DNA of 64,000 bases, taken from assembly GCA_020631735.1 (NCBI GenBank), contig CM036223.1:7602191-7666190 (forward strand), given 5' to 3'. This stretch comes from Saccharum officinarum. Taxonomy: Eukaryota; Streptophyta; Magnoliopsida; Poales; Poaceae. This document shows, piece by piece, positions 45,066 to 55,642 of the stretch. Every line of letters begins with the position of its first letter. Position 1 is the first letter of the stretch. The notes beneath the pieces are model-generated. The model was not told the DNA's origin. It made no database searches and was given only the letters and a program-made list of their open reading frames with translations. Both the position numbers and the translations under genes were made by a program.

Positions 45066-48000
45066 TCAGCCACTTTGCACGTTTAGACTGGACCTAAACT
45101 CCGTGAACACTGAGGAAGGCAGCCCTTTGGTGAAGATATCCGCATACTGTGAGGAAGTAGGGACATGCAGTACTCGAACATCACCAACGGCGACTCGTTC
45201 TCGGACGAAGTGAAGATCAATCTCGATGTGCTTGGTTCACTGATGCTGAACTGGATTGGAGGTCATGTAGACTGCACTGATGTTGTCACAATACACCAGT
45301 GTGGCGCGCCTGAGAGAGGCGTGTAGTTCCAGAAGTAGCTGACGCAACCAGGTGGCCTCTGCAACTCCATTGGCCACTGCGCGATACTCGGCTTCAGCAC
45401 TTGATCTTGACACGGTGTTCTGACGCTTGGAGGACCAGGAGATAAGGTTGTCACCAAGGAACACAGCATAGCCCGAGGTGGACTTGCGAGTGTCTGGACA
45501 CCCTGCCCAGTCAGCATCAGTGTAGACGATGAGATCAGTCGAAGAAGACGGTCGCAGCAAGAGACCAAGATGGAGTGTGCCTCGAACGTAGCGAAGAATC
45601 CGCTTCAAGGCTGCAAGGTGAGGCTCACGTGGGTCATGCATGTGAAGACAGACCTGCTGGACTGCATACGCAATGTCTGGCCGAGTGAACGTCAGGTACT
45701 GGAGGGCGCCAGCAAGGCTGCGGAAGTCTGTAGCATCAGACACTGGGGCCCCCTCAGCTGCAGCAATCTTCGGATTGGTGTCAACTGGTGTGGAGCACGG
45801 CTTGCACTCTGTCATTCCAGCGCGATCCAGAATGTCCAGCATGTATTGTCGCTGGGAGAGGAGGAGACCATCACCACTGCGCTGAACTTCCATGCCAAGG
45901 AAGTGATGCAATTCACCGAGGTCTTTCATGGCAAACTCTCGCTGAAGGGCTGAGATAATCCGCCGAAGGAGATCAGGTGAGGACGCTGTGAGGACAATAT
46001 CATCCACATAAAGCAACAGGTAGGCTGTGTCTGATCCACGCTGGTAGACGAACAGAGAGGTGTCTGACTTGGCTTCAACAAACCCGATGGACAGCAGGAA
46101 AGAGGCCATCCGGCTGTACCATGCACGAGGTGCCTGCTTCAGGCCATACAAGGACTTCTTCAAGAGGCAGACAAAGTCCGGATGGGCTGGATCTTCGAAC
46201 CCAGATGGCTGTTGGCAATACACAGTCTCCGACAGATGGCCATGAAGGAAGGCGTTCTTCACATCTAGCTGGTGAATAGGCCACCGGCGGGAGAGAGCCA
46301 AGGAGAGCACCGTACGGACTGTGGCCGGCTTGACGACAGGACTGAACGTCTCATCGAAGTCAACACCGGGGCGCTGGGTAAAGCCACGAAGAACCCAGCG
46401 CGCCTTATACCTCTCAAGGGAACCATCAGACTGAAATTTGTGCTTGAAGATCCACTTCCCAGTCACGACGTTGGCTCGAGAAGGACGAGGCACGAGGTCC
46501 CAGGTGTGATTCTTCAGGAGAGCACTGTGTTCTTCTTCCATAGCCGCTCGCCAATTGGGGTCAGCGAGGGCGCTACGGAAGGTCTTCGGCACCGCAGAGA
46601 GAGGAGCGGCGTGATAGGCAGCAGGCATCCGATAGCCGCTCTTCGACCGAGTGCTCATGGTGTGCTGGTTCACAACTGGAGGAACAGCAACGACACCCTT
46701 GGGTAGAGGTGCGGTCGGTGGAGCAGCAGCCAAGGTAGGGGGGAGTCGTCGCGTGTAGTGCTGCGTGAAGAAGCGATCCGAGCGTAGAGGTGGAAACCCG
46801 TGCGAGGGTCCCGCGCCTGCACGAAGGGCGGGCGGGATGTAGACCGGAGAGGCCTCTCCAGGCGCGCTGGGCAGCGCCGTGGCCGCGCGTGGCGCGGGAG
46901 AGGGAGTCCTGGTGGCCGCGCGTGGCGCGGTCGGTGACCCAGGCGCCCGTCGCGCAGGCGGGATGTAGAGGGCGGGCGCCGGTGGATCATCAGGCGCCCC
47001 AGGCACAATCGCTGAGGGACTGGCAGGGGCGCTGGTGGTGGTAGCCGGCAAGGGCGCCCCAGGCACAGTCTCGGAGGGACCGGCAGGGGCGCTGGTGGTG
47101 ACGGCTGGTGTACCTGCAGACAAAAACTTGTGCATCGGTCCAATAGGAGGGAGCACAGAGTCAGTAGTATCATCATCTAGGAACTGGAAGTCTGCTGGAG
47201 CACGAGGACCATGTCGCTCAGCAAAGGGGAAGGCCGTTTCATCGAAGATGACGTGCCGGGAGACAATGACTCTATTGGTGGAGAGGTCAAGGCAGCGGTA
47301 CCCTTTATGATGAGCGGAGTAGCCTAGGAAGACACAGAGGACAGACCTAGGGGCGAGTTTGTGGGGTGCAGTAGCCGACATGTTGGGGTAACATTTGCAA
47401 CCAAAGACTCTTAGATGATCATATGTTGGTGGCTTGCCGAGCAGGGCAAGGTGGGGTGTAGAAAACTGTAGAGTCTTGGTGGGCAATATGTTGAGTAGAA
47501 TAGTGGCTGTAGAGAGAGCCTCAGCCCAGTAGGATGGAGGCATGGACGCCTGAAAAAGCAGGGAGCGAACAACATTATTGATGGAACGAATAATGCGTTC
47601 AGCTTTACCATTTTGAGGCGAAGTGTAGGGGCAGGACATGCGAAGATGGATGCCCTGAGCGAGGAAGAAATGCCGGGAGCTAGAGTTATCGAACTCGCGC
47701 CCGTTGTCGCACTGGACAGCCTTGACACATGCGCCGAACTGGGTGGAGGCGTAGGTGACGAAGTTAGTGAGCGTGGGGAATGTGTCAGATTTGAGGCGCA
47801 AGGGAAAAGTCCACAAATAATGAGTGCAATCATCAAGAATGACCAAATAATATTTATAACCAGAAATGCTGACAACTGGAGAGGTCCATAAATCACAATG
47901 GATAAGATCAAACTTATTAGACGCACGAGAGGTGGACTCATGAAAGGGCAAGCGAACATGGCGCCCTAACTGACAAGCATGACACAAATCTAAACAGCCC

Positions 48001-49931
48001 TGAATATGACAAGAGACACTAGACGCAAGCTTCGACAAAGCCTCGTGACCAGGGTGGCCAAGACGCCGATGCCACAACGGGGAGGACGCCTGGGCGACAA
48101 GAGAGTGTGCTGGAGGCAGGCGCAGGGGGTATAGCGGCCCGGAGCTATTGCACCTGACGATCTCGGTCCGAGATGGAAGAACCTTCACAGAACAACCAGC
48201 GGGGTCAAACTCGATAGAACAATTATTGTCGACAGTAAATTGGCGAACAGAGATAAGGTTCTTAATAATCTGTGGTGACACAAGAACATTATTAAGACGT
48301 AAATTGTGAGGTAACTCTGCGGAGCCAGTGGCAGTCACAGGAAGAAGAGAGCCATTACCAACGACAATAGATGAAGGAGTAGGGTACCGCGGGAATAGAA
48401 CATGTGAAAGAGAGGAGGACTGAGATGACATATGGGAGGTAGCACCTGAGTCGAAGTACCACTCGTTGGATGAAGGGGGGTTCAGCGACGTCGTGCTGAA
48501 GGCGGAGGCGAGTGCCGTCGGGTCCCAGGAGGGCAGCCCAGCCACCGGGTTGTAGTACCCAGGAGCAACCCACTGACTGGCAGTATCAGGAGCAGCGCCG
48601 GGCGGCTGCTGGGCGTAGTGGTGCTGCTGCTGTGCAAGCAGTGCGTGCTGCTGGGCCTGCTGTTGCGCCTGGAGGTGAGGAGGCACCGGGATTGGTGCCA
48701 GGGGCGGAGGTCGAGGGCCCCCGGGCCACATCTGGATTGAACCCATCCATGGGTTGTAGTAGCTGGGCCAGGGACGTCCTCCGGCGCCGGGCTGCTGGGC
48801 GCCAGTCGGCGGTTGCTGCTGGTGCTGCGGACCGCCACCAGAGGGTGGGCGCTGACCTCCAGAAGGGCTGGCGCTGCTGGACCCTCCTTTGCCACCGCCG
48901 CCACGCTTGCTGCGGCGGTTGGCGTTGGAGGACTTGGGACCGCCGGTGCCCCCGGAGCCCGAGGTGGGCGTCGGTGGAGGGGCTGCTGCAGCAAGAGCAG
49001 TGGCAGGGGCGTCCTTCTTGTTCTCCAGTGTGAGTTCCTCGAGGATGAGGTCGTCACGGGCCTCCAGGAAGGTGGGGAAGGGCCTGGTGCGACGAAGAAG
49101 AGCCCCGACGTGGCTGAAGCGCTCGTTGAGGCCGCGGATGACGTTGAGGACGAGGGTGCGGTCGGTGATCACCTCGCCAAGGGCCGTGAGGTCGTCGGCC
49201 ATCTTCTTCAGGTGGCGGCAGTAGTCGGTGACGGAGAGGTCGCCCTGGACGAAGTTGCGAAACCGCGTCTCAAGGTGGATGGAATGAGCCTCCCGGTTGC
49301 CGAGGAACTGCGACTCGATAGCGAGCCAGGCATGTCGAGCGGTGGAGCCCTGGGCAGAGATGATCTCCGCAAGGTCGTCAGTGAGAGTGGCGACGATCCA
49401 GGACTTAACGACGCAATCCATCCGGGCCCAGTCAGGAGAGATCGGGGCTGGAGGGTCCTCGCGAACATGATCCTGAAGAGAGAACTTGCCGAGGATAAGC
49501 AAGAACTGATCACGCCAACGGTTGAAATTACCGGAGTCGACGTCGAGGACAATATTGACGTGCTGCCGAATGTTGTTGACAGCGACGGCCTGCGCGTGGA
49601 GTTGCAGCAGGGCCATGGCCTCGTGGAGAAGCATGGCGGAGGCGAGGTTGGGCGGCGGCGACGTCGTGCTGGAAGATGCTGCTCCAGGAGCAGCGGCCGC
49701 GGCGCGTTCCTGGGCGGCGCGGGCCAAGGCATCGCTGGCGCGGGCAGCAGCCGCGTCACGTTCCTTGGCGGCGGCCGCGGCTTCTGCCTCAGCTGCAGTC
49801 GCACGGGCCAGGGCAGCCTGACGCTCCCTGTCCTGAAGTTGGGCAGCGGCGGCGGCGGCGTGCGCCTGGGCGGAAACCGCGTCATCAGGAATTCCCGTGG
49901 ACTTGGGAGAGTCGGGGGGAGTGGGAGACAT
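45066..49931 (-). pseudogene. gag-pol: Copia gag-pol polyprotein with one late stop codon
   Basis: One frame of 1564 codons from 49931, stopping at TGA 45237-45239. In the same frame about 56 further codons continue to a TGA at 45066-45068 with the usual copia C-terminal block (HIEIDLHFVRERV ... ADIFTKGLP). The internal TGA stands where an Arg CGA is expected, a CpG transition. Domains in order: coiled, Ala/Glu-rich start; gag (about residues 110-290); Gly/Gln/Pro-rich spacer without a CCHC knuckle; protease (WYFDSGATSHMSS, about 490); integrase (WHRRLGHPGHEALSKL, about 620, then the catalytic core); reverse transcriptase (WRAAMEEEHSALLKNHTWDL from about 1125; LLYVDDIVLTAS about 1305); RNase H (YTDADWAGCPDTRKSTSGY, SAEAEYRAV). 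The truncated RNase H end may reduce activity. Otherwise apparently intact. Confidence 0.95.
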
Positions 49932-50041
49932 TGATGCGGCGCTGGAGGATTCCTGCGCGCGAGGGGAGCGCTGCGCGGCGGAGGGCCGGCGCGCGGAGGA
50001 GCGGAAGCAAGGCCTAGACCTAAACTAGGCGGCTGATACCA

Positions 50042-50259
50042 TGAAAGCAATTAGGTCTCAGGATTAATTGCTTGATTGAATACATGGGTTACATATATAT
50101 ATATATATATAGGCAAGGATCAATAGGGTTTATAGAAACACCCAATCTACGGTGATCATTGCCTAATCAATCATGTCTATCCTAATTAACTAGCAGCCCA
50201 GCCATATGGGCTTGAGCGCCTGGCCCATGGCCTGCCCAGAGGGCGCCTATATTCTAACA
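50042..50259 (-). repeat. 5' LTR of the copia element, with TA-rich core
   Basis: 218 bp. On the minus strand CCTTGCCTATATATATATAT lies in mid-LTR and is the likely TATA region. It is directly downstream of the pectin acetylesterase stop codon and in the same orientation. Confidence 0.95.
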
Positions 50260-50275
50260 ACAAGAGGCCAAAACT

Positions 50276-53200
50276 TCATATCTTGAAAGGCCTTGCGAAG
50301 ACCAAGTTGTGGCACGTCGGGTTGCAGGGATATTCGCAATCTATCTCCTTCACCTCTCTTCTGTCAAAGAACCAGTCTCCAACTGCTTCTGCAATGCTCT
50401 GTTCCATCGAAAGGGGAAAAAACTAAGATCAGAATGGCAGGCAAAGTATCGTGAAGATGAGATTAAAAGTTGATTGTTATCACCGAATTCATTTATGATG
50501 GTTACAGCACCTTATTGTTGACTCTGGGGGAAGTTGGAGAGTGCCAAGTCAACGAGTTTAGTGACTGACAATGAACAAAGCACGAGTTGATATAAAATCC
50601 CCAGTCCCTTTTCTGCTTAACTTCACTTATAGCGTCATGCAGTTCTTTCCTGAAACCTGTAAATTTTTGTATTGGGCATGGCAAAACATGACCATGAATT
50701 CAGGTCTCTGGAAGCTAGATAAGTGAAAAAGGAAACGTCGTATGGAGGGTGAGTCAACCTTGGAGAATTTCAACTTGTTCAGAGCTGCACTTGCTAATAT
50801 CCAATCTACAGTCCAGCCATGAATGTTGAGGGTCAGATGATTCTGGAGCCAATGCATGTTGTACCTGAAACATAAATCTTCAAGTATGAGCATGTTGAAA
50901 CTGATATTTTTAACGCAAAAATAGGACAGTCTGAAATAGGATGGATATGGTGAGGGTACCTGCCAAGCATCATATGCTGGATTAAGGACAAATACTGGGT
51001 TGACAATGTGTTTCACAACTTCACGTGGAAACAAACACTGGAACACAGTGTAAATGGCAGTTTTAGAATATCATACATTCAGCGATGGCAATGAGTGATG
51101 ATACTATTGTGGCTAATTATTATATATTATATTGAAGATTAAGTACTAACCTGGCCCGCCTCCATGTTTGAGTTACAATGTGAAAACCTTTCCCTTAGAC
51201 CGTGAAGGCGCACAACATCACTGTAGAAAGACTGCATTGTCCTTCTCCCAGAAATGTCTTCTCTGTAATTGAAGAACAAACCAAGGAATTAGATAGGAAC
51301 CAAGTACACAGCAAAGTTGTAGATTCCAATTTCCCATTTTTTTATTTATTTACTAAAGATAAATCTCATTCCTGATTGGTAACAGGAATTTAACAAACGT
51401 GAAATTTGGTGCTTAGTGACTGGCATTTGAAAATGTTTAAATGAGCAAGTAAGATATATGATTGGTGATGCCTTTAACATAAGGTTTCTGACGTTCAAAA
51501 ATAGGGTTAAGTCCAATTTACAGCCTCCAACTTTTGTCAAAGTCCGGATTTCAACCTTAAGCTCTAAAACCGGATAACTTTGGCCCTCTAACTCTTGAAA
51601 CCGTTCAATTTTCAACCTTGAGCTGGTTTCAAAAGCGGTTTTTCATTTTCGGGAGGCGCTGAAATTTTATATTATTTTTTAAGCATCTTAACGTCTTCAA
51701 ATGAAAAAACTTAAAACCACAAAGTTGTATATCTCGTTGAGAGCTACAACTTTGGTATAAAAAAGTATATTCATTTGACTCCATATAAAAAATATATTAA
51801 TTTTCTAATATGGCAAGCGCTAGTATGCGATTATTATGGTGCTAAAATTTTATATATTTTTTTGAACTTCTTAACATCCTCAAATGGAAAAACTTAAAAC
51901 TAGAAAGTTGTAGACCTCATCGAGATCTACAATTTTCGTATAAAAATCATCTTCATCCGACGTCTTATTCAAGAGTTATGATTTTTCGACTCTTCAACTT
52001 TTCGGGAGTGGCATGACAAGACCTAACTTTCGAAAAATCATAACACTTGAATAAGATGTCAGATGAAGATGATTTTTATACGAAAATTATAGATCTCAAT
52101 GAGGTCTACAACTTTCTAGTTTTAAGTTTTTTCATTTGAGGACATTAAGAAGTTCAAAAAAATAATATAAAATTTCAGCACCATAATAATCGCGTACTAG
52201 CGCTTACCGCATTAGAAAATTAATATAATTTTTATATTGAGTCAAATGAATATACTTTTTATACTAAAGTTGTAGCTCTCAATTAGATCTACAACTTTCT
52301 AGTTTTGAGTTTTTTTTCACTTGAGGACGTTAAGATGCTTAAAAAAATAATATAAAATTTCAGCGCCTCCCAAAAATGGAAAACCGCTTTTGAAATCAGC
52401 CCAAGGTTGAAAATTGAATGGTTTCAAGAGTTGGAGGGCCAAAGTTATCCGGTTTTAGAGTTCGAGGTTGAAATCCGGACTTTGGCAAGAGTTGGAGGTT
52501 GTAAATTGGACTTAACCCTCAAAGATAAAAAATGCATCTGATTATTGAAATGGTTTTCATTGACATTGAATGCTGTGAGATACAAGTACTTCAGAGTTCA
52601 ACTATGGTGCCATGCATTTCTAAATGTCTAAATTAGCCTGATTAGTAACCCTGGCATTTCCTGCCACCAGCAGTTTGTGGAACCTTACTTCAGATTATCA
52701 ACAGTAGAGTTTACACATGCATGTGAAAGGATAAACCACACAACACAAGATGACAGTAAATGGAAAAATATATCAATATCAGTCACAGGATGCTAGAGAC
52801 ATACACGTCAAGGAAAAAACCGCCATCTGCAAGACACTTAACCCTAGAATCTTTTGGTAGAAACGCACGGAATGAATCACAGTGAATGTAAGTGGCTAGC
52901 CCACCAGCAGAGCATCCTGTTAGGAAAGCCTGAAAGCTGGAAATAGAATATCAGCGTCACACTATCAGTACAGTGGTTTATAATTACTTTATACGGGAAA
53001 AGATGAAATAAGTAGTATGCAACCAATGTATACATTCCTAATCACACCTAGAACTAAACTTGCAAGCACATAATTATAAGTGCTACATATAGGAATAAAA
53101 TCATCAATGTAAAGCATCCAAAATAGTTAGTAGCTCAAAGACAATGAGTTAATGATAGAGAGACCCTTTCATTGAATGCAAAAGTACATGAGACTAGTAC

Positions 53201-54961
53201 TACTGTAATCCGTACTATTTTTTCCTGAAGAAAAAGGCAGTCCATTCTACTTGCAAGGAATGACCTGTTTAGCATTTCTGAGCCCCTTAACTACAAGTTC
53301 GTTCATAACTGCTTCCCAGATACGCTGGCCTCTGAAGAAGAATCTTGTGCCATTCTGCACGAATTCACAGAACAAGACTTGTTATACTGACCGAGTATTA
53401 AGCAGAATTTGCTGGAAAATAAGCAAATCAGACCTGCAATTCATCTTTTACATTCCCAGAGAATGATGCCCCGTCGCAATACCTTATCTTCACTTTATTC
53501 CAGTTGTAAAAGTCTGTGAATTGATAGCAGAGCTATTGAGCATATGAATATTTCTGTTGTCGCTTATGTCTTGGCTTTGAACATGCATTTGTACAGTTTG
53601 CAATTTTAATACAAATTAGGTAGGGGCCTCCCCTCCTGACTTTCTTAAAAAAAAAAAGATGACTATTTCATTGCTGAAGTAAGGATCAGGAATTAACTGC
53701 TTGAAGCGAGAAATTAAGACGGAGTTGAAAGCATGTAAATACTACAGGACTATAGGGGGCGCCTATCTTGTCGAGAAGCAAGGCGATTCGTAGTTAACTG
53801 GAACTTAAAACACTAGAACAATAATATGAAAGTGCATACGGCTAGCTAGCTAGTTACATCTCATGAATAATATATCGGATTCCTACATTTTGTAGTGAAA
53901 TATGACTTAATTGGTTAATATGCAAAATTGAAACGCTTGTAAAAAAGTGAAAATTGTACAGTCAAACCTATATGCAGGCACTACTACCCAATTCTGAAGG
54001 CATACTAATGGGTCCAAGGTAACAAACATCAGAGAGATGGGAAACTTCAATACCGGGATTCTGAGACTCATCATCGCTCAAGATCCCTGTAAACTCAACC
54101 TGGCCTTCCATGTACCGGGATGAGCCCAACATCGATCTCTGACGTGAGGCACAAGACTTGAGATTACGGCACCAGCCTCCACCCTAAAGGATGCAAAACA
54201 TAGAGAAGTTAGGGAACAAACAACAGACGATTATGTTGTAGTTGTCGTGCATTATGCTTCGCTGCAAACTGGAAAACGCTGCAGTCCTCCTGCATTTTCC
54301 TTAGACCTTCACTTAAGAATTTTCCTTAATAAGAAATACTAGTACCTATCACTACGTTGCTACGCAATCCGATGCCTGGAATAGAAATTCACAACGCACG
54401 CATTGTCCGAACGAGCTTCCAGATCAAAGACGCACGATTTCGTATCAAAACGTGATGCCGATCGAAAACGTCACCTACCTCCAAGTGGATTAGCCAGCTC
54501 TGCGATCCACTCCCAGACCCTCTCTGCAGATGGTACCCGGGCGCGCTCCCATCCAAGCACACTGCCAAAAACCAGAGCAGAAACCCGACTCAGATCCCGA
54601 GGCCGATTCCTGGTCGGAAAGTACTCGATGTACCGTACGAGTACGAACGAACGGCCGTTCGAAATTTGAAATTGAAATTTAAAACGAGGGCGTGGGGGGT
54701 TGCCGGAAGGAACTCACGCGCGCCCTTCTCGCTGGCGCGGCGGACGAGGGTGAGCCCGACGAGGGCGGGGCCGCGGCGCCCACCGGACGCGGGGAATACT
54801 ACGGAGGCGTAGCTGGAGAGCGCGAGGAGCAGCGCGGCCGCGAGCAGCGCGACGGCGAAGGTGGCCCCGACTGCGCCGGCCCGGCCGCGGCGCCTCCACC
54901 ACAGGCGCAGGTGGTGCGAGGCCGGGGCCGATGGCGACGGCGACGGCGACGGCGGCGGCAT
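50276..54961 (-). CDS. PAE: Pectin acetylesterase (CE13, Notum-like)
   Basis: Eleven exons join in frame: 54718-54961, 54479-54561, 54054-54183, 53434-53513, 53265-53354, 52805-52929, 51151-51262, 50960-51037, 50759-50864, 50511-50656, 50276-50398; 438 aa, all GT-AG. An N-terminal Pro/Ser-rich tail and a hydrophobic segment ([19 protein letters not shown], about residues 33-51) indicate a signal anchor. Family blocks: [47 protein letters not shown] (nucleophile Ser), NPAYDAWQ (Asp), INSCFVHCQ (His), PCNPTCHN. The enzyme removes acetyl groups from pectin in the cell wall. It looks intact. Odd: a 1-kb foldback element in the intron at 51263-52804, and a copia element 12-16 bp after the stop codon. 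The 3' exons have a decayed duplicate at 35446-36007. Confidence 0.95.
51504..52518. mobile_element. Foldback MULE in an intron of the PAE gene
   Basis: 1015 bp made of two arms of roughly 480 bp that are reverse complements of each other along their length, meeting near 52010. Ends GGGTTAAGTCCAATTTACA and TAAATTGGACTTAACCC. Flanked by 9-bp near-identical repeats, TCAAAAATA (51495-51503) and TCAAAGATA (52519-52527), the duplication size of Mutator-like elements. No coding capacity. Transcribed with the intron it would fold into a very long hairpin. Confidence 0.9.
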
Positions 54962-55064
54962 GACCGGGGCTGGGCAGGGCAGCGCAGGATCTGATCGCGA
55001 CGGCTGGGCTGCAGGCAGGCAGAGGCAGCAGTGGACTAGTGGAGTGCTCGTGCTCTGCTCCTGC

Positions 55065-55256
55065 CTGCGGTTGGTGGCGGCGCGTGTCCCCAGTTTTTAT
55101 ACTGGGCTGGATCGCTTTTGCTTGGGCCGTATCTTTCGGCCTTTTGGTCCAACTGTCGTTTTTTTTTGCAGAGAATAGTATCATCATAGAGAAAATCTTT
55201 GTTGGTGGCGGCGCGTGTCCCCAGTTTTTCTTTTTTTGCAGAGAAAATCTTTATAT
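55065..55256. repeat. Local duplication in the PAE promoter
   Basis: TTGGTGGCGGCGCGTGTCC plus CCAGTTTTT occurs at 55070-55099 and 55202-55232. TTTTTTGCAGAGAA occurs after each, with AAAATCTTT. The downstream copy lacks the TATA box. Confidence 0.8.
55093..55102 (-). promoter_or_regulatory. TATA box of the PAE gene
   Basis: GTATAAAAAC on the minus strand, 132 bp before the ATG at 54961, in a GC-rich setting. Position and sequence fit a plant TATA box; no transcript evidence. Confidence 0.6.
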
Positions 55257-55490
55257 TTTTGACATAAAGCTTTAACTAAAGATATGTACTGTGCCAGCTG
55301 AATTTCAATTGAAACAAGTGAGCTCCTTTATTACCTACAACTACAAGAAATACAAACTGAGAGAAACTGCTGCCAAAACTTTTTGCTCAAAGAATTAGCT
55401 ACTCTGTTCGTTTTTTACAGTATACATTGTAAATAATCAGTATACTGCATGCTACCACGATTACAATGCCATGATCAGTATGACAACAAT
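55257..55490. other. Intergenic, PAE promoter to PP2C 3' end
   Basis: AT-rich, no ORF of note; possible distal promoter of PAE. Confidence 0.4.
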
Positions 55491-55623
55491 CCCTCTGTTC
55501 GGCTGAGCTTATCAGCACGGCTTATCAGCCAAGGAACAGTGTTTTTCTCTCACAGCAAATCAGCCACAGCCGGCTTATAAGCAAAAAAAAAAAAAAAAAA
55601 AAAAAAGTCTGCCGAACAGGGCC
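55491..55623. mobile_element. MITE 20 bp after the PP2C stop codon
   Basis: Ends CCCTCTGTTCGGCTGAGC and TCTGCCGAACAGGGCC, with AAT on both sides. The interior has TTTTTCTCTCACAGCAAATC and an A23 run. Related to the element at 32738. Confidence 0.75.
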
Positions 55624-55642
55624 AATAATTCTTAAGGAGAAC

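Larger units (their letters stand above)
44813..50259 (-). mobile_element. Complete young Ty1/copia retrotransposon
   Basis: 5-bp target duplication ACAAG (44808-44812 and 50260-50264). LTRs at 44813-45046 and 50042-50259 begin TGAAAGCAATTAGG and end ATTCTAACA on the plus strand. They differ by one substitution (GATTGATTG against GCTTGATTG) and by the length of an internal TA microsatellite. The primer site TGGTATCAGCCG touches the right LTR at 50041, and a purine tract (minus GGGGGAG) touches the left. Almost identical LTRs indicate a very recent insertion. Short LTRs are typical of the Ale/Hopscotch-like copia group; lineage not certain. Confidence 0.97.

Noticed and set aside
54692..54994. 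Plus-strand frame opposite PAE exon 1
   Set aside because: Shadow of the GC-rich exon; the minus-strand exon joins ten others in frame with splice sites.
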